Assembly (NCBI GenBank): GCA_903911925.1 | Contig: CAIWFH010000166.1 | Coordinates: forward strand, 1-64,000 | Direction of reading: 5' to 3' | Length of the DNA stretch: 64,000 nt | DNA from: an uncultured Acidobacteriaceae bacterium | GTDB taxonomy: Bacteria > Acidobacteriota > Terriglobia > Terriglobales > Acidobacteriaceae | In this document: positions 8,824 through 18,913 of the stretch, in pieces | How positions within the stretch are numbered: position 1 is the stretch's first letter | How the letters are laid out: each line of letters begins with the position of its first letter | Program-made: the position numbers and the translations under genes | Notes under the pieces: generated by a model | The model's input: only the letters and a program-made list of their open reading frames with translations | Told to the model about the DNA's origin: nothing | Database searches by the model: none

Positions 8824-9297
8824 CTACTCCTTTTCCCGCACCTTCATCACAAAACAGGTGAGCGTTTTGTCGCCCGGCACGAGCATCTGGTGCGGCACGC
8901 CTGCCGGAACGTGCGCCACATCCCCCGCCCTCAGTTCCTTCCGTGTTCCGCCGTCGATGGACGCACCCCTCGTCTCGCCTGGCCCAACGTTCCTTGCTCC
9001 TGCCACCGTGCCGCCGGTGACGAGCGTAGCCCGCCCCTCCAGCACATAAAAGAGATCGGCCAAGTTTTCATGCACCTCGGCCTCGCCGTCGCGGCTGCGA
9101 AACGAGAGCATGGTGAAGTGCTGCGGATATTCCCTGAGTGTTTCGCTGGCCGAGCCGTCGCCATGCCTGGCCAGCTTGCGCAGGTAGGCCGCCCGCTCCA
9201 GCAGAACCGCCGGAGTGTAATGGTCTGCGGGGGTCAATCGCGGCTTTCGCGGCGGCGGTGGTTCGGGGTCGAGATCCTTAAGAATATCCATTGGCAT
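8824..9297 (-). CDS. Cupin-domain protein
   Basis: EVHENLADLFYVLEGRATLVTGG...AGDVAHVPAGVPHQMLVPGDK cupin motifs. Confidence 0.8.
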   Translation of the reverse strand: MPMDILKDLDPEPPPPRKPRLTPADHYTPAVLLERAAYLRKLARHGDGSASETLREYPQHFTMLSFRSRDGEAEVHENLADLFYVLEGRATLVTGGTVAGARNVGPGETRGASIDGGTRKELRAGDVAHVPAGVPHQMLVPGDKTLTCFVMKVREKE

Positions 9298-9347
9298 GCG
9301 GTCCACAGCTTCCTCCCCGTTCCAGAATAAATGCCGGCGTCTCTCTC

Positions 9348-10046
9348 TTATCCCAAACCCGCAAGTTCCCGCGCCCGCTTGAAAACTCTGAGAAACATGG
9401 GCCGCGTAAGCTTGCCGGTGTTGGTGTTTTGCAGCGACGGGTGAAAGCTGGCAATGACGATCAGGCCGCTCGGCAGCGTGAACTCCGCGCCGTGGGCGAA
9501 AGTGAACCCGCTGCGCGCCGGCAGTTGCCCGGTCCGACGCGCCCAGGCCAGCAGACCGTCGAACGCAATGCGGCCCAGGCAAACAACAACGCGCAAATTG
9601 GACAGTAGTTGCATCTCCTCGTCCAGCCAGGCCGAACAGGCGCGCTGCTCTTCAGTCGTGGGCTTGTTGGCCGGCGGAGCGCAGCGGACGACAGCGGCAA
9701 TCCACAAGTCCCTAAGCGTCATGCCGTCGTCCTGTGCCACTGATTTGGATTGCGATGCAAAGCCCGCCTCATGCAGCACAGGAAAAAGAAAATCGCCTGA
9801 GCCGTCGCCGGTGAACATCCGCCCTGTCCGATTCGACCCGTGCGCTCCCGGAGCCAGTCCCAGCGCCAGCACGCGCGCCTGCTCGTCGCCAAACGAGGGC
9901 ACCGGCTTGCCCCAGTATTCGTGGTCCGCATAAGCCCTGCGGCGGACGCTGGCGATTTCCGCGCAGTAGCTGCGCAGTCGCGAACAGTGATCGCAGGCCA
10001 CGATGCGGGCATTCAACTCTTCCAGCGGAGAAGCGCGTTTGGCCAT
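9348..10046 (-). CDS. Family 5 (UDGb-like) uracil-DNA glycosylase
   Basis: N-terminal CxxC...C ligands, LALGLAPGAHGSNRTGRMFTGDGSGDFLF and VIASFHPSLQNTNTGKL motifs. Confidence 0.9.
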   Translation of the reverse strand: MAKRASPLEELNARIVACDHCSRLRSYCAEIASVRRRAYADHEYWGKPVPSFGDEQARVLALGLAPGAHGSNRTGRMFTGDGSGDFLFPVLHEAGFASQSKSVAQDDGMTLRDLWIAAVVRCAPPANKPTTEEQRACSAWLDEEMQLLSNLRVVVCLGRIAFDGLLAWARRTGQLPARSGFTFAHGAEFTLPSGLIVIASFHPSLQNTNTGKLTRPMFLRVFKRARELAGLG

Positions 10047-10104
10047 AGCCAGATTTTAGGACATCGAGCGTTTATGGCAAACTTGCAGCCAGGAGGCTAT
10101 CTGC

Positions 10105-10686
10105 ATGAAACCCGCAAAGCTTTTGCTGCTTGCCGGCGATTTTGTTGAGGACTACGAAATCATGGTTCCCTTCCAGGCACTTCAAATGGTGGGCCACACC
10201 GTGGATGCCGTTTGCCCCGGAAAGAAAAAGGGCGAACAGGTGCGCACGGCCATTCACGATTTTGAGGGCGACCAGACCTACTCTGAGAAGCGCGGCCGCA
10301 ACTTCACGCTGAACGCGATCTTTGACGAGATCGACGTTAAGAGCTATGACGCGCTGGTAGTCGCCGGCGGACGCGCGCCGGAGTACCTGCGGCTCAATCC
10401 CAAAGTACTGGACATTGTTCGCCACTTCGACAAGGCCGGCAAACCCATCGCCGCGCTCTGCCACAGTCCCCAACTGCTGGCCGCAGCGGGCGTGCTGAAG
10501 GGCCGGAAGGTAAACGCGTATCCGGCATGCGCTCCTGAGGTGACGCTTGCCGGTGGAACCTTTGTGCCGTTGGACTTCTTCGAGGCGACGGTGGATGGCA
10601 AACTGGTAACCGGCCCGGCATGGACAGCCCACCCGGCATGGCTGGCCAAGTTCCTAGTGGTGCTGGAAGCACACTTGGCTGGGTGA
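10105..10686 (+). CDS. DJ-1/PfpI family protein
   Basis: [57 protein letters not shown] (nucleophile-elbow Cys). Confidence 0.93.
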   Translation: MKPAKLLLLAGDFVEDYEIMVPFQALQMVGHTVDAVCPGKKKGEQVRTAIHDFEGDQTYSEKRGRNFTLNAIFDEIDVKSYDALVVAGGRAPEYLRLNPKVLDIVRHFDKAGKPIAALCHSPQLLAAAGVLKGRKVNAYPACAPEVTLAGGTFVPLDFFEATVDGKLVTGPAWTAHPAWLAKFLVVLEAHLAG

Positions 10687-10764
10687 CTGCGGTCTGATTC
10701 CACGGAACCCGCGGCTAAGACAAAGATGCCGTCTGAATCCAAACCGCGAGCCCATATCGAGAAC

Positions 10765-11214
10765 CTACCCGGTTGGCGCAAGCGTCCAATCGTACTCGGG
10801 CTCGCCAATCTCCGAGTCTGGCAGCACAGGCCCGCCGATGCGAATGCGCTGCTCGATCTTGCGGTAGTTGGTGATCTTGTGGGCCAGTAGCGCATGGGCT
10901 CTCTGCAACTCGAGAATCTGCGCAGCGATGCCCGCCTGGTGATCTTCAAGAATCTTGAGCCGTTCGAGCGAGGTGGTGTCGCCCAGTTCGCGTAGAGCGG
11001 CATAGCGCTGCATTTCGCGAATGGGCATGTTGGTGGTGCGCATGCAATGCAGAAAATCGATCCAGCATTCGCCTACGTCAGAGTAACGTCAGTGGCCGTT
11101 GCTCGCGCGACCAACTGGCTGAATCAGCCCTACGCGTTCGTAGTAGCGCAGAGTGTGCGCGGTCATTCCGCAACGCTCTGCCATGCTTCGAATGGTGTAA
11201 CCTGTGTCTCTCAC
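10765..11214 (-). pseudogene. MerR-family regulator interrupted by one in-frame TGA (codon 42)
   Basis: From GTG at 11214: MRDTGYTIRSMAERCGMTAHTLRYYERVGLIQPVGRASNGH*RYSDVGECWIDFLHCMRTTNMPIREMQRYAALRE... Both sides of the TGA (11089-11091) are in one frame. The ORF track shows only the 10765..11043 remnant. Confidence 0.8.
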
Positions 11215-11352
11215 AATTCAACCGCACATCTTCGAGCGCGCTTAAAGTCAAGCCGCTTTCGCGCACTGCGAAGCCAGTTTTCTGAAAGCGAAGACCGACG
11301 CTCGATGCGCGATCCTCTGGCGATGGCTTATTCTGCACATAAGAGGAATCTT

Positions 11353-11808
11353 GTGGCAAATCAAGAGATGTATCAGCGCATGTTGGCAGTGGCGATTGAA
11401 GAAGCGCGTCTGGGGCTGGCTGAGGGCGGAATCCCCATTGGGGCGGCGCTGTTTACCAGGGCCGGAGTCTTGGTTAGCCGCGGGCATAACCGCCGCGTGC
11501 AGCAGGGCGACCCGAGTATTCACGGCGAAACGGATGCCTTTCGCGCGGCTGGCCGCCAGAAAAGCTATCGCGATTTGATCATGGTGACGACCCTGGCGCC
11601 GTGCTGGTATTGCAGTGGGCTGGTGCGCCAGTTCCGCATTGGCGCGGTGGTGGTGGGCGAGAGCCGCACGTTTCAGGGCGCTGCAGACTGGCTCCGCGAA
11701 AACAGCGTCGAAGTGGTTGATCTGGATAACAGCGAATGCCGCGAGATGCTGGAAGGCTACATCGCCGCCCACCCCGAAGTGTGGAACGAGGACATCGGGG
11801 AAGAGTAG
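11353..11808 (+). CDS. Nucleoside/cytosine deaminase-like protein (CDA fold)
   Basis: GGIPIGAALFTRAGVLVSRGHNRRVQQGDPSIHGETDAF and TTLAPCWYCSGLV zinc-binding HxE/PCxxC motifs. Confidence 0.88.
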   Translation: MANQEMYQRMLAVAIEEARLGLAEGGIPIGAALFTRAGVLVSRGHNRRVQQGDPSIHGETDAFRAAGRQKSYRDLIMVTTLAPCWYCSGLVRQFRIGAVVVGESRTFQGAADWLRENSVEVVDLDNSECREMLEGYIAAHPEVWNEDIGEE

Positions 11809-11856
11809 AAGGACAGGGAATAGGGGTTAGGGATTAAGGAATAGTACGAATTACCA

Positions 11857-11896
11857 AAACAAAGAGGGCGACCCACTCGGGTCGCCCTCTTTGTTT
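11857..11896. terminator. Bidirectional Rho-independent terminator between convergent genes
   Basis: AAACAAAGAGGGCGACCC-actc-GGGTCGCCCTCTTTGTTT perfect 18-bp stem with A/T-rich ends. Confidence 0.9.
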
Positions 11897-11910
11897 GCAT
11901 TCAACCGCTG

Positions 11911-14900
11911 TTAGAAGTCAAACCGCAGCGACATCTGAATCTGCCGCGGGCTGCCGATGGTGTGCGAGACGATACCCAGGCCCGCGGGACAGGCATACAG
12001 GTTTCCGGCGCCATTGGCTGCGGCAGGTGTGCCGCAACCTGTGGGCAGGACATTAGAGCCCGCAGGCACAGATCCCGGGAAGGCGTTGTAGTCGTAGTTC
12101 TGTGAGACGGCATCGCCCGGTATGTCGAAACTCGTGGTGTTCGTCAGGTTGTACACGTCGAAAGTGAACTTGAGGCTGTACCTGTCCTTGATTTGGGTGA
12201 CCTTGACCAGCGAGGCGTCAGAGCGCTTTTGAAATGCCTGCCTGAAGATGTTGCGCTGGCCGGTGGTAAATCCGGTCTCGTAAGGATCGGAGTCGGGAAT
12301 TGCTCCATCGAGTCCGCCAGCCGGGAGCAACGGAAGCGTAAAGCAGGCAGGGTTGAGGGCGGTCTTTCCATCGATGACATAGAACGCGCCGTTGGAACCG
12401 GTGTTGGCGGCACTCTTTGCCGTGCAGCCTTTGGCCAAAGGAACAATGGGGTTGGTAATACCGTCGTAGGTCGAATAGTAGATGCTGCCGATGGAGCCGG
12501 AGAAGTCGATGATGCTGTAAGGTTGACCGCTCTGCAAAACGGTGACGCCGATCAGCGACCACCCGTCGGCCAGCATTCCCTGGAGCGAGTGTTTACGGGC
12601 CAGGTCGGGGACCTGGAACACGTAGTTGAAATTGACAACGTGGGTACGGTCGAAGTCGGCAGAACCGTAGCCGCTGCGCAGGTTGAGCGGATTGTTGCCG
12701 TTGTAGAAGAGGCCGAGGCCGCTTTGCTCGTCGAGGGCGTGGGACCACGTGTAGGAGGCGCCGACCTGGAAGTTGTGGTTCATGCGCTTCTCAACGTGCG
12801 CCTGGAGCGCGTTATAGGCATCGATGCCCGCTGCTTTGTAGGTAATGGACTCAGCCGCGTAGCCCATGTAGGGAACGCGGAGGTCGACGTTTCCGCCTTC
12901 ATCGTTGGCCATGTAAAAGCTGCCATCGGGCAGCGTTGCGCCACCGACGGTGTATCCGTAGCTGTAGTTCTGCTGGAACGGTCCGCCGGCGAGGGTCGGG
13001 CTGGAGGGCGAAGCTATATTCGCCTGGTTGAACGGCACGGGAATCACCTGGTGCCGGCCCAGGTTGCCCACGTAGCCCACTTCGATGGCCAGGTCGTTTC
13101 GCGGCTGCCATTGAACGTCGAGCGTGTAGTTGAACGTGTAAGGCAGCTTGTTGGCGCGGTCGTAGACGCCCAGTGAGATTGGCTGGCCGTTGTTGATGAA
13201 TCCAGGGGTATTCGCCGGCGCATAGTTGTAGTTCTCAATGCTTGCGGCATTGGGCAGATAGTTGTTGAGATCCGAGGCCTTGGGGCTGGAGGGCGCAGCG
13301 ATCGGCTGACTGCCGTAGGGATTGTTGATATTACCAGCCACGTCGTCGGTAGGACCGGTGACCGGCGTGGAATTGTAGGAGCCGTCGTCAAGGCCCGCCT
13401 GGATACCGCCGCCGCCGCAGGTTGGGATGTATCCGTTGTAGAGGGATTGCCCGGTGCCCTTCGGGCAGGTCTGCGTGTTGACAAACGGCAGTTGCTGATT
13501 GACGCCGAAGGGGCCGCCGGTCACTGTGCCGATGGCGTATCCGGGCGAGAAATACGAAAAGAGTTCGCCGCGGTCGTAGTACATGCCGCCGCCTGCACGA
13601 ACCACCAGTTTGCTGTGGAACAGCCCGGGCTGCCATGCCGCGCCAACGCGGGGAGCCACGCCCCACTGGCGTCCGGTGAGGGTTGTGTTGCTAACACCCT
13701 TGGTGCCATTGGCGTTGTTGCCGGCAATAATCAACCCCGAGTCCACGATCGTATCGGTTCCGACCTCGTAGTTATACCGTGAGGAATCGAAGTTGAAGAT
13801 GCGGCCGTACTTCTCGGTGAAGCCGCCATCCCAGTCATACCGCACGCCTGCAGTGAGCGAGAGAGTTGGGGTCATTTGGAACTTGTCTTGGACGTAGGTG
13901 CCCAACTGGTTGGCGCGGTAGTAACGGCTGGCGTCGCCGCGCATGAACGAGGAGACGTAGAATGCCGTGGATGAGCTGCCGGGGCTGATGAAGCCCTGCG
14001 AGAAAGCGCTGAAGTCGTCGCCCGTAATGGTGCCCGTACCGGTGCGCTTGTCGATGGTATTTAGCTGGGTGTAGGTATAGCTGGCGCCGAAGCTGACGGT
14101 ATGCTTGCCCAGAGTCCAGATTGCGTTCCCTGAGGGAGCGATGCGGTTCTGGAACATACCGGTGTTCGAAGCCTGTCCCTCAGCATTGGGGCCAATGTTG
14201 AGGATGCCGTTATCTTCGTAGCTCGGCACTCCCGCCGCATAACCGGCGCCACCAAATACGTTGACGATAGATATTCCCGAGAAGTAGTTTGACCCGAATT
14301 CATTGATCGGGTTAACGCCGGGAATGTTGCCGGGGCCCCAGGGTTGCTCGTTGGTGGCCCAATCCTTTTCCCGGATAATGCCAAGGGTCTGCGTAGTGCT
14401 GAGGTTCGACTTCACTATGTAAGTGTTGGTAATGGAAGCCACCTGCGCGCCAGAGTCAAGGTGCTCTGTGAATCCGGGCACGCTCGAGTAGGCGTAGGGA
14501 GCAAGCGTTGGATCGTGCTGGAAATAGTACTTGAAAGCAACAGTTTCTTTGCTGCTGGCGTTCCAGTCGAGATCGGCGACCGCCAAGTCGGCCTTGAACC
14601 GTCCGGTTCCGGGCAGGAATGCGTTGTAGCCTTGCGCCGGGCCCAGGGTCGCTGAAGTGGTGTCGTCCGGGATGAGGTACTTGCCCGGCTCACCGGGCAG
14701 AGCCGGCAAGTTGAAGAGTTGAACGAAAGTCGGGCTGATCTGCGCGGCTGTAAATGGAACCGAGGATGAGTAGGGCGCCCTGTCGTCTGGCGAGGCTGCC
14801 GCGACGTTGTTTTCGCCGCCAAACTGCGCGTTGTCAATGGAGGCAAAGCAATCGGCGCTGCGGACCGCGCAACCGCCAAGACCAACAGGGATGGTAAGGA

Positions 14901-16002
14901 AACCATCGCCTATCTCCTCGTCGGAAACTGACAGATGCTGGTAAGAGAAGAACCCGTAAAGCTTGTTCTTGATAATGGGGCCGCCAATGGTTGCGCCGAG
15001 AGACGTGCGGTGAAGCACAGGGTTCTTCTTGTCATCCGGAACTTCGTTGTTCTGCTTGAAAAAGAACGGGGCCGCATTGATCCAATTGGTGCCGTGGTGC
15101 ACGTAAACGCCGCCGTGATAGGCATTGGTACCGGAGGCGGTGCTGAGATCGATGTGCGCGCCCGAGGTGGAGCCCTGCGACGCATCGTACATTGAAGCGT
15201 TGACCCGGACTTCCGCAATGGTTTCAGGAGCGGGCGTGGGGATTGCGTTGCCAATGGAAAGATAGACCGAAGCGACCGACTGAATAACGCCGCCGCCGCC
15301 GCCGCCCGCTGAACCGGTGCTGTTGATCACTCGGTTAGAAGCCACTTCGCTTGTGCTCTTCCCGTTGAAGAGGTTGCTGGCATCTACACCGTTGAGCGAG
15401 AAGCTGTTGCTTGAGTCGCGTTGTCCGTTGGCCCAGATGGGCGCGTTGCCAAGGCCTGAATTCGATCCGGTGCCGCCCGCTAACTCCGCGCTTACGCCGG
15501 CGGATAAAATTGCGACTCCGGTAAAGCTGCCCGTTGACAAGGGCACCGCATCAATCTGCGTTTTGTCCAGGATGTAGCCGTTGGTCGTATCTTCGGCGTT
15601 CATCAGCGGCGACGCTTCCACCTCGACGGTGGTGCTGGTTTTGCCCACCTGCAGCGTGGCATTTACCGTTGCCGTGCGATCGGCCTGCACTGTAATGTGC
15701 TGCGTCTTCTGCACGTCGAAACCCTCAGCCGTATAGGTCAGCGTGTAGGTGCCAATGGGCAGGTTGACGAAAAGGTAAATGCCGGAGTCGTTGGTTTTTG
15801 CGGTGCGCGCCAACGATGTCTGCTCGCCGGCCAGCATGACAACGACATTCGGAATGACGCCGCCCGACGCGTCCATGACCTCTCCGGTGATGCCGCCAAG
15901 TGTCTGCTGTGCCAGAGCGGGGAGACCGCACAGCGCAATGACCGCCGCAACCGCCAGCAGCCGGGAAATCGTAAAGAAATGCGTACGCATAGGATGTGTC
16001 AA
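11911..16002 (-). CDS. TonB-dependent receptor, Oar-like, with N-terminal carboxypeptidase-regulatory-like domain
   Basis: Signal peptide, GGITGEVMDASGGVIPNVVVML...LPIGTYTLTYTAEGF Ig-like domain, plug and barrel with C-terminal MSLRFDF. Confidence 0.92.
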   Translation of the reverse strand: MTHPMRTHFFTISRLLAVAAVIALCGLPALAQQTLGGITGEVMDASGGVIPNVVVMLAGEQTSLARTAKTNDSGIYLFVNLPIGTYTLTYTAEGFDVQKTQHITVQADRTATVNATLQVGKTSTTVEVEASPLMNAEDTTNGYILDKTQIDAVPLSTGSFTGVAILSAGVSAELAGGTGSNSGLGNAPIWANGQRDSSNSFSLNGVDASNLFNGKSTSEVASNRVINSTGSAGGGGGGVIQSVASVYLSIGNAIPTPAPETIAEVRVNASMYDASQGSTSGAHIDLSTASGTNAYHGGVYVHHGTNWINAAPFFFKQNNEVPDDKKNPVLHRTSLGATIGGPIIKNKLYGFFSYQHLSVSDEEIGDGFLTIPVGLGGCAVRSADCFASIDNAQFGGENNVAAASPDDRAPYSSSVPFTAAQISPTFVQLFNLPALPGEPGKYLIPDDTTSATLGPAQGYNAFLPGTGRFKADLAVADLDWNASSKETVAFKYYFQHDPTLAPYAYSSVPGFTEHLDSGAQVASITNTYIVKSNLSTTQTLGIIREKDWATNEQPWGPGNIPGVNPINEFGSNYFSGISIVNVFGGAGYAAGVPSYEDNGILNIGPNAEGQASNTGMFQNRIAPSGNAIWTLGKHTVSFGASYTYTQLNTIDKRTGTGTITGDDFSAFSQGFISPGSSSTAFYVSSFMRGDASRYYRANQLGTYVQDKFQMTPTLSLTAGVRYDWDGGFTEKYGRIFNFDSSRYNYEVGTDTIVDSGLIIAGNNANGTKGVSNTTLTGRQWGVAPRVGAAWQPGLFHSKLVVRAGGGMYYDRGELFSYFSPGYAIGTVTGGPFGVNQQLPFVNTQTCPKGTGQSLYNGYIPTCGGGGIQAGLDDGSYNSTPVTGPTDDVAGNINNPYGSQPIAAPSSPKASDLNNYLPNAASIENYNYAPANTPGFINNGQPISLGVYDRANKLPYTFNYTLDVQWQPRNDLAIEVGYVGNLGRHQVIPVPFNQANIASPSSPTLAGGPFQQNYSYGYTVGGATLPDGSFYMANDEGGNVDLRVPYMGYAAESITYKAAGIDAYNALQAHVEKRMNHNFQVGASYTWSHALDEQSGLGLFYNGNNPLNLRSGYGSADFDRTHVVNFNYVFQVPDLARKHSLQGMLADGWSLIGVTVLQSGQPYSIIDFSGSIGSIYYSTYDGITNPIVPLAKGCTAKSAANTGSNGAFYVIDGKTALNPACFTLPLLPAGGLDGAIPDSDPYETGFTTGQRNIFRQAFQKRSDASLVKVTQIKDRYSLKFTFDVYNLTNTTSFDIPGDAVSQNYDYNAFPGSVPAGSNVLPTGCGTPAAANGAGNLYACPAGLGIVSHTIGSPRQIQMSLRFDF

Positions 16003-16037
16003 GATTCATGGCCTCGGAAATAGGGATTTCCCCATGT

Positions 16038-16060
16038 GTTTTTTGAATTGTTCAAAAAAC
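16038..16060. promoter_or_regulatory. Perfect 23-bp palindrome upstream of the TonB-dependent receptor gene
   Basis: GTTTTTTGAA-ttg-TTCAAAAAAC, 36 bp upstream of the start codon at 16002. Confidence 0.55.
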
Positions 16061-16332
16061 CCTGGGATCAATAGGAATCGCTGGCATTGTTTGCCGTTCA
16101 AAAAGAGAGAAAACAGAACCGATGTCGAGTGGAGCTCGTTTGTTTGTCTGGTCCAGTTCTTTTGCTACGAGGTAGTTACAGAATAACGATTATGGCGTGA
16201 AATTCAACCCGAAATTTCCAGATTTTGGTTGCCAACTGTGCGTGCAGTGTGCAAAAGCTGGACTTAACCCCTGTGATAGGGGCTTTGGAGGGGGTGGCGC
16301 CGTCTTGCAGTCTGGCACGCCGGGGGAGGCGA

Positions 16333-16360
16333 TGGGTGCCCCAGGTCCGATTTTTGGATA
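16333..16360 (+). repeat. Family-1 hairpin repeat, truncated right arm
   Basis: TGGGTGCCCCAGGTCCGATTTTTGGATA, 14 nt beyond the stop of the minus-strand permease gene. Confidence 0.7.
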
Positions 16361-16373
16361 TCGCCGCGCCCAG

Positions 16374-17825
16374 TTATCCCGCAATCACTTCAGCTTTCTT
16401 TCGCCGAATCGCATACCACCCGAGTCCCGCTGCGATGTACCCCAGGTAGATATACGGAATCCGCCCGTGGTAAACGTCAGCCGCGGAGCGGATGTCGAAC
16501 ATGATGATCAGAATCATCACCATCACGGTCAATACGCTCACAACCACGACGGTGCTTGAGTGCCGGCCCGCAGCGCGCCGCGCAAAAGGCAAAGCAATCG
16601 CCACCAGCGCATAGGCGGTCACAAAGCCGAAGACCGCCAGCGACCCCATCCAGTCGTAAATGTCCGCGCCGGCCACGCCGCGCAGGCCCAGCACGGCAGT
16701 GGCCGCAAACATGAATCCCGCTGAGACTACGATCGCCGCCCCCGGCGTGCCGTGCCGCCGGCTGGTGCGCTCAAGAGCTGCGGGTAGCAGATGTCCCCGC
16801 GCCATCCGCATCAGCACGCGCGCCGCCGCTGTGGTGCAGGCCAGCACGCAGGCAAACATGCTCACGGCCGCGCCGAAATCGATGCCCACACCCAGCGGCG
16901 AAATGCCGGCCTTGGTTGCCAACAAATGCAGCGGGCTGGTGGACTCGCTCAACTGCGACGATTCACCGCGGAACCCCAGCACCTCAGAATATGCGCAGAG
17001 CATGAAGAAAGCCCCGGCCAGCAGGGCGCATTGCAGCACGGCGCGGGGAATGGTGCGCAGCGGTTCGCGCGCCTCGCCGCCCAGCGTGGTGGCGCTCTCA
17101 AAGCCCGCAAAGCTGAACATGGCCAGCACCAGCGCCGGTCCCAGCGCCGAGACGTGCACCCCTTTGAGCCGGAACTGATCCAGATCGAAGTGCAGTCCGT
17201 AGCGAAACAGCATTAGCGCCAGCACAATCACAACCAGTCCGACGGAGACGACTTCGATCCACAACATCAATTCCGCCGAGAGCTTCACGTCGCGATAAGC
17301 GACCCATGCCGCCGCCGAGCAAACCACCGCCAGCGTAGGCAGCGCCGGCGGCGCCCAATGAAAGAATTGCAGGCTGAGCAGGTTGGCATAGTAGAGAGCC
17401 CCGCCTGCTACAGAGGCACCCGTGCCCAGGTAGGCCAGCAGCAAACTCCACGCGGCCAGCACGCCGAAAAAAGGCGGAAGCGTCTCGGCCGTATACGAGT
17501 AAAGCGAACCCGGCGAGGCGGAAAGTCGCGCGAATCGGCTCACGCAGAAGCCCACCATCAGGGTCGCCCCGGTGGCCAGCAAATAGACGAACCATGTGGC
17601 GTTCCCGGCCAGCGCAAAAACCAGCGGAATGGTCAGCGAGGCGGAGGTGGAAGGTGCCATGGCGCTCACTGACTGCGCCAGCGTCTCAATAGGCCCCAAC
17701 ACCCCGGCGCGCAGCCCGTAGTCTTCCGTTGCGCTTCTGCCCGCGCTTTGGCTTGCGTATGTTTCGCCGGTTGTTCCCACCCGCTCGCTCACTGGGCCGC
17801 CTCTCGCAGTCTGATTATGCTGCAT
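16374..17825 (-). CDS. APC-superfamily amino acid/amine permease
   Basis: 12-TM pattern; FSFAGFESATTLGGEAREPLRTIPRAV is a hallmark APC segment. Confidence 0.9.
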   Translation of the reverse strand: MQHNQTARGGPVSERVGTTGETYASQSAGRSATEDYGLRAGVLGPIETLAQSVSAMAPSTSASLTIPLVFALAGNATWFVYLLATGATLMVGFCVSRFARLSASPGSLYSYTAETLPPFFGVLAAWSLLLAYLGTGASVAGGALYYANLLSLQFFHWAPPALPTLAVVCSAAAWVAYRDVKLSAELMLWIEVVSVGLVVIVLALMLFRYGLHFDLDQFRLKGVHVSALGPALVLAMFSFAGFESATTLGGEAREPLRTIPRAVLQCALLAGAFFMLCAYSEVLGFRGESSQLSESTSPLHLLATKAGISPLGVGIDFGAAVSMFACVLACTTAAARVLMRMARGHLLPAALERTSRRHGTPGAAIVVSAGFMFAATAVLGLRGVAGADIYDWMGSLAVFGFVTAYALVAIALPFARRAAGRHSSTVVVVSVLTVMVMILIIMFDIRSAADVYHGRIPYIYLGYIAAGLGWYAIRRKKAEVIAG

Positions 17826-17916
17826 GATTGTTTTTCAGGTTGCTCTAGTCTTGCGCGTGGCCAGCTTTGAGGTCAAGGCAATTGGATTTGCAGAAAGCTG
17901 AGATACACTTGCCCCA

Positions 17917-18396
17917 ATGCCAGCCGAACCCAATCCGGAGTTTCTGCGCCGCGCCATTGCGCTGGCCACACAAAATGTTCTCAACGGCGCGGGCGGCCCG
18001 TTCGCCGCACTCATCGCGCGCGACGGGGTCGTCGTAGCCGAAGCCGCAAACACGGTAATCGCAACCAACGATCCCACCGCGCACGGCGAGGTCAACGCCA
18101 TCCGCGCAGCTGCCAGGGCGCTGGGCACATTCACGCTGGCCGACTGCCAACTCTACACCAGCTGCGAGCCCTGTCCCATGTGCCTCGCCGCAGCCTACTG
18201 GGCGCGCATTGACCGGATATATTACGGCTCGAGCACTGCCGATGCGGCACGCGCCGGTTTCGACGATGCGTTTCTCTATGCGGAGTTTCGCAAGGATCCG
18301 TCTATCCGCACTCTGCCTGCCATGCAGTTGCTCGCGGATGAAGCGCGGGTCAGCTTCGCGGCGTGGAGTGCTTCGCCAAGCAAGATTGTCTACTGA
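17917..18396 (+). CDS. Guanine/nucleoside deaminase (CDA fold)
   Basis: TAHGEVNAIRAAARALGTFTLADCQLYTSCEPCPMCLAAAYWARIDRIYYG. Confidence 0.93.
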   Translation: MPAEPNPEFLRRAIALATQNVLNGAGGPFAALIARDGVVVAEAANTVIATNDPTAHGEVNAIRAAARALGTFTLADCQLYTSCEPCPMCLAAAYWARIDRIYYGSSTADAARAGFDDAFLYAEFRKDPSIRTLPAMQLLADEARVSFAAWSASPSKIVY

Positions 18397-18419
18397 TCGG
18401 ATACTTCCGCGCGGACCGT

Positions 18420-18818
18420 TCAAGCTGTCCGGGCTTCGCGGGTCAATGCGAGCCCAAGCGCAATCAGCAGCAGCCCGATCCCCCAATAAAGATAGTGCGG
18501 CCACACCGCGGTGCGCATCATGATCACCTCGACAGTAATCCATCCAGTCAGCACGCATCCCTGCAACGTCACCCACCAGCCATAGTGCGAGCTTCGGCGT
18601 ATGGCCATCGCCATGATCGCCAGGCTTAGCAGGCCGCTTGACAACAAGAGAATGATGCCCGGAATCAGGAACGAGTGAAATGGAGAATGCTCCAGAAGGC
18701 TCATCGGCATCCGCATCAGTTTGCCCGACGGGTCCACGATCAGCGGCAGCGCACCGGCCACCGCGCCGACTCCCAGAAACCCCAACAGCGCAATCGCAAT
18801 TCCGCGCACCGTTCTCAT
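18420..18818 (-). CDS. Hypothetical small integral membrane protein
   Basis: Four hydrophobic segments, full-length ORF. Confidence 0.7.
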   Translation of the reverse strand: MRTVRGIAIALLGFLGVGAVAGALPLIVDPSGKLMRMPMSLLEHSPFHSFLIPGIILLLSSGLLSLAIMAMAIRRSSHYGWWVTLQGCVLTGWITVEVIMMRTAVWPHYLYWGIGLLLIALGLALTREARTA

Positions 18819-18913
18819 TTGCTTTCTCCTGCGTGAATCAATTCCGGGAAATACACAGAATTCTACCGCCGCGCCGGAAAAGATCGGATCGGAATAAGGA
18901 AGATTTGCCCGGC

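Noticed and set aside
8747-9049. Short ORFs starting MPQVSILRPGIP-type peptides (also at 51287..51733 and 28393..29496)
   Set aside because: These are translations of the family-1 hairpin repeat, not genes. The queG case is different because the repeat is inside a real frame.
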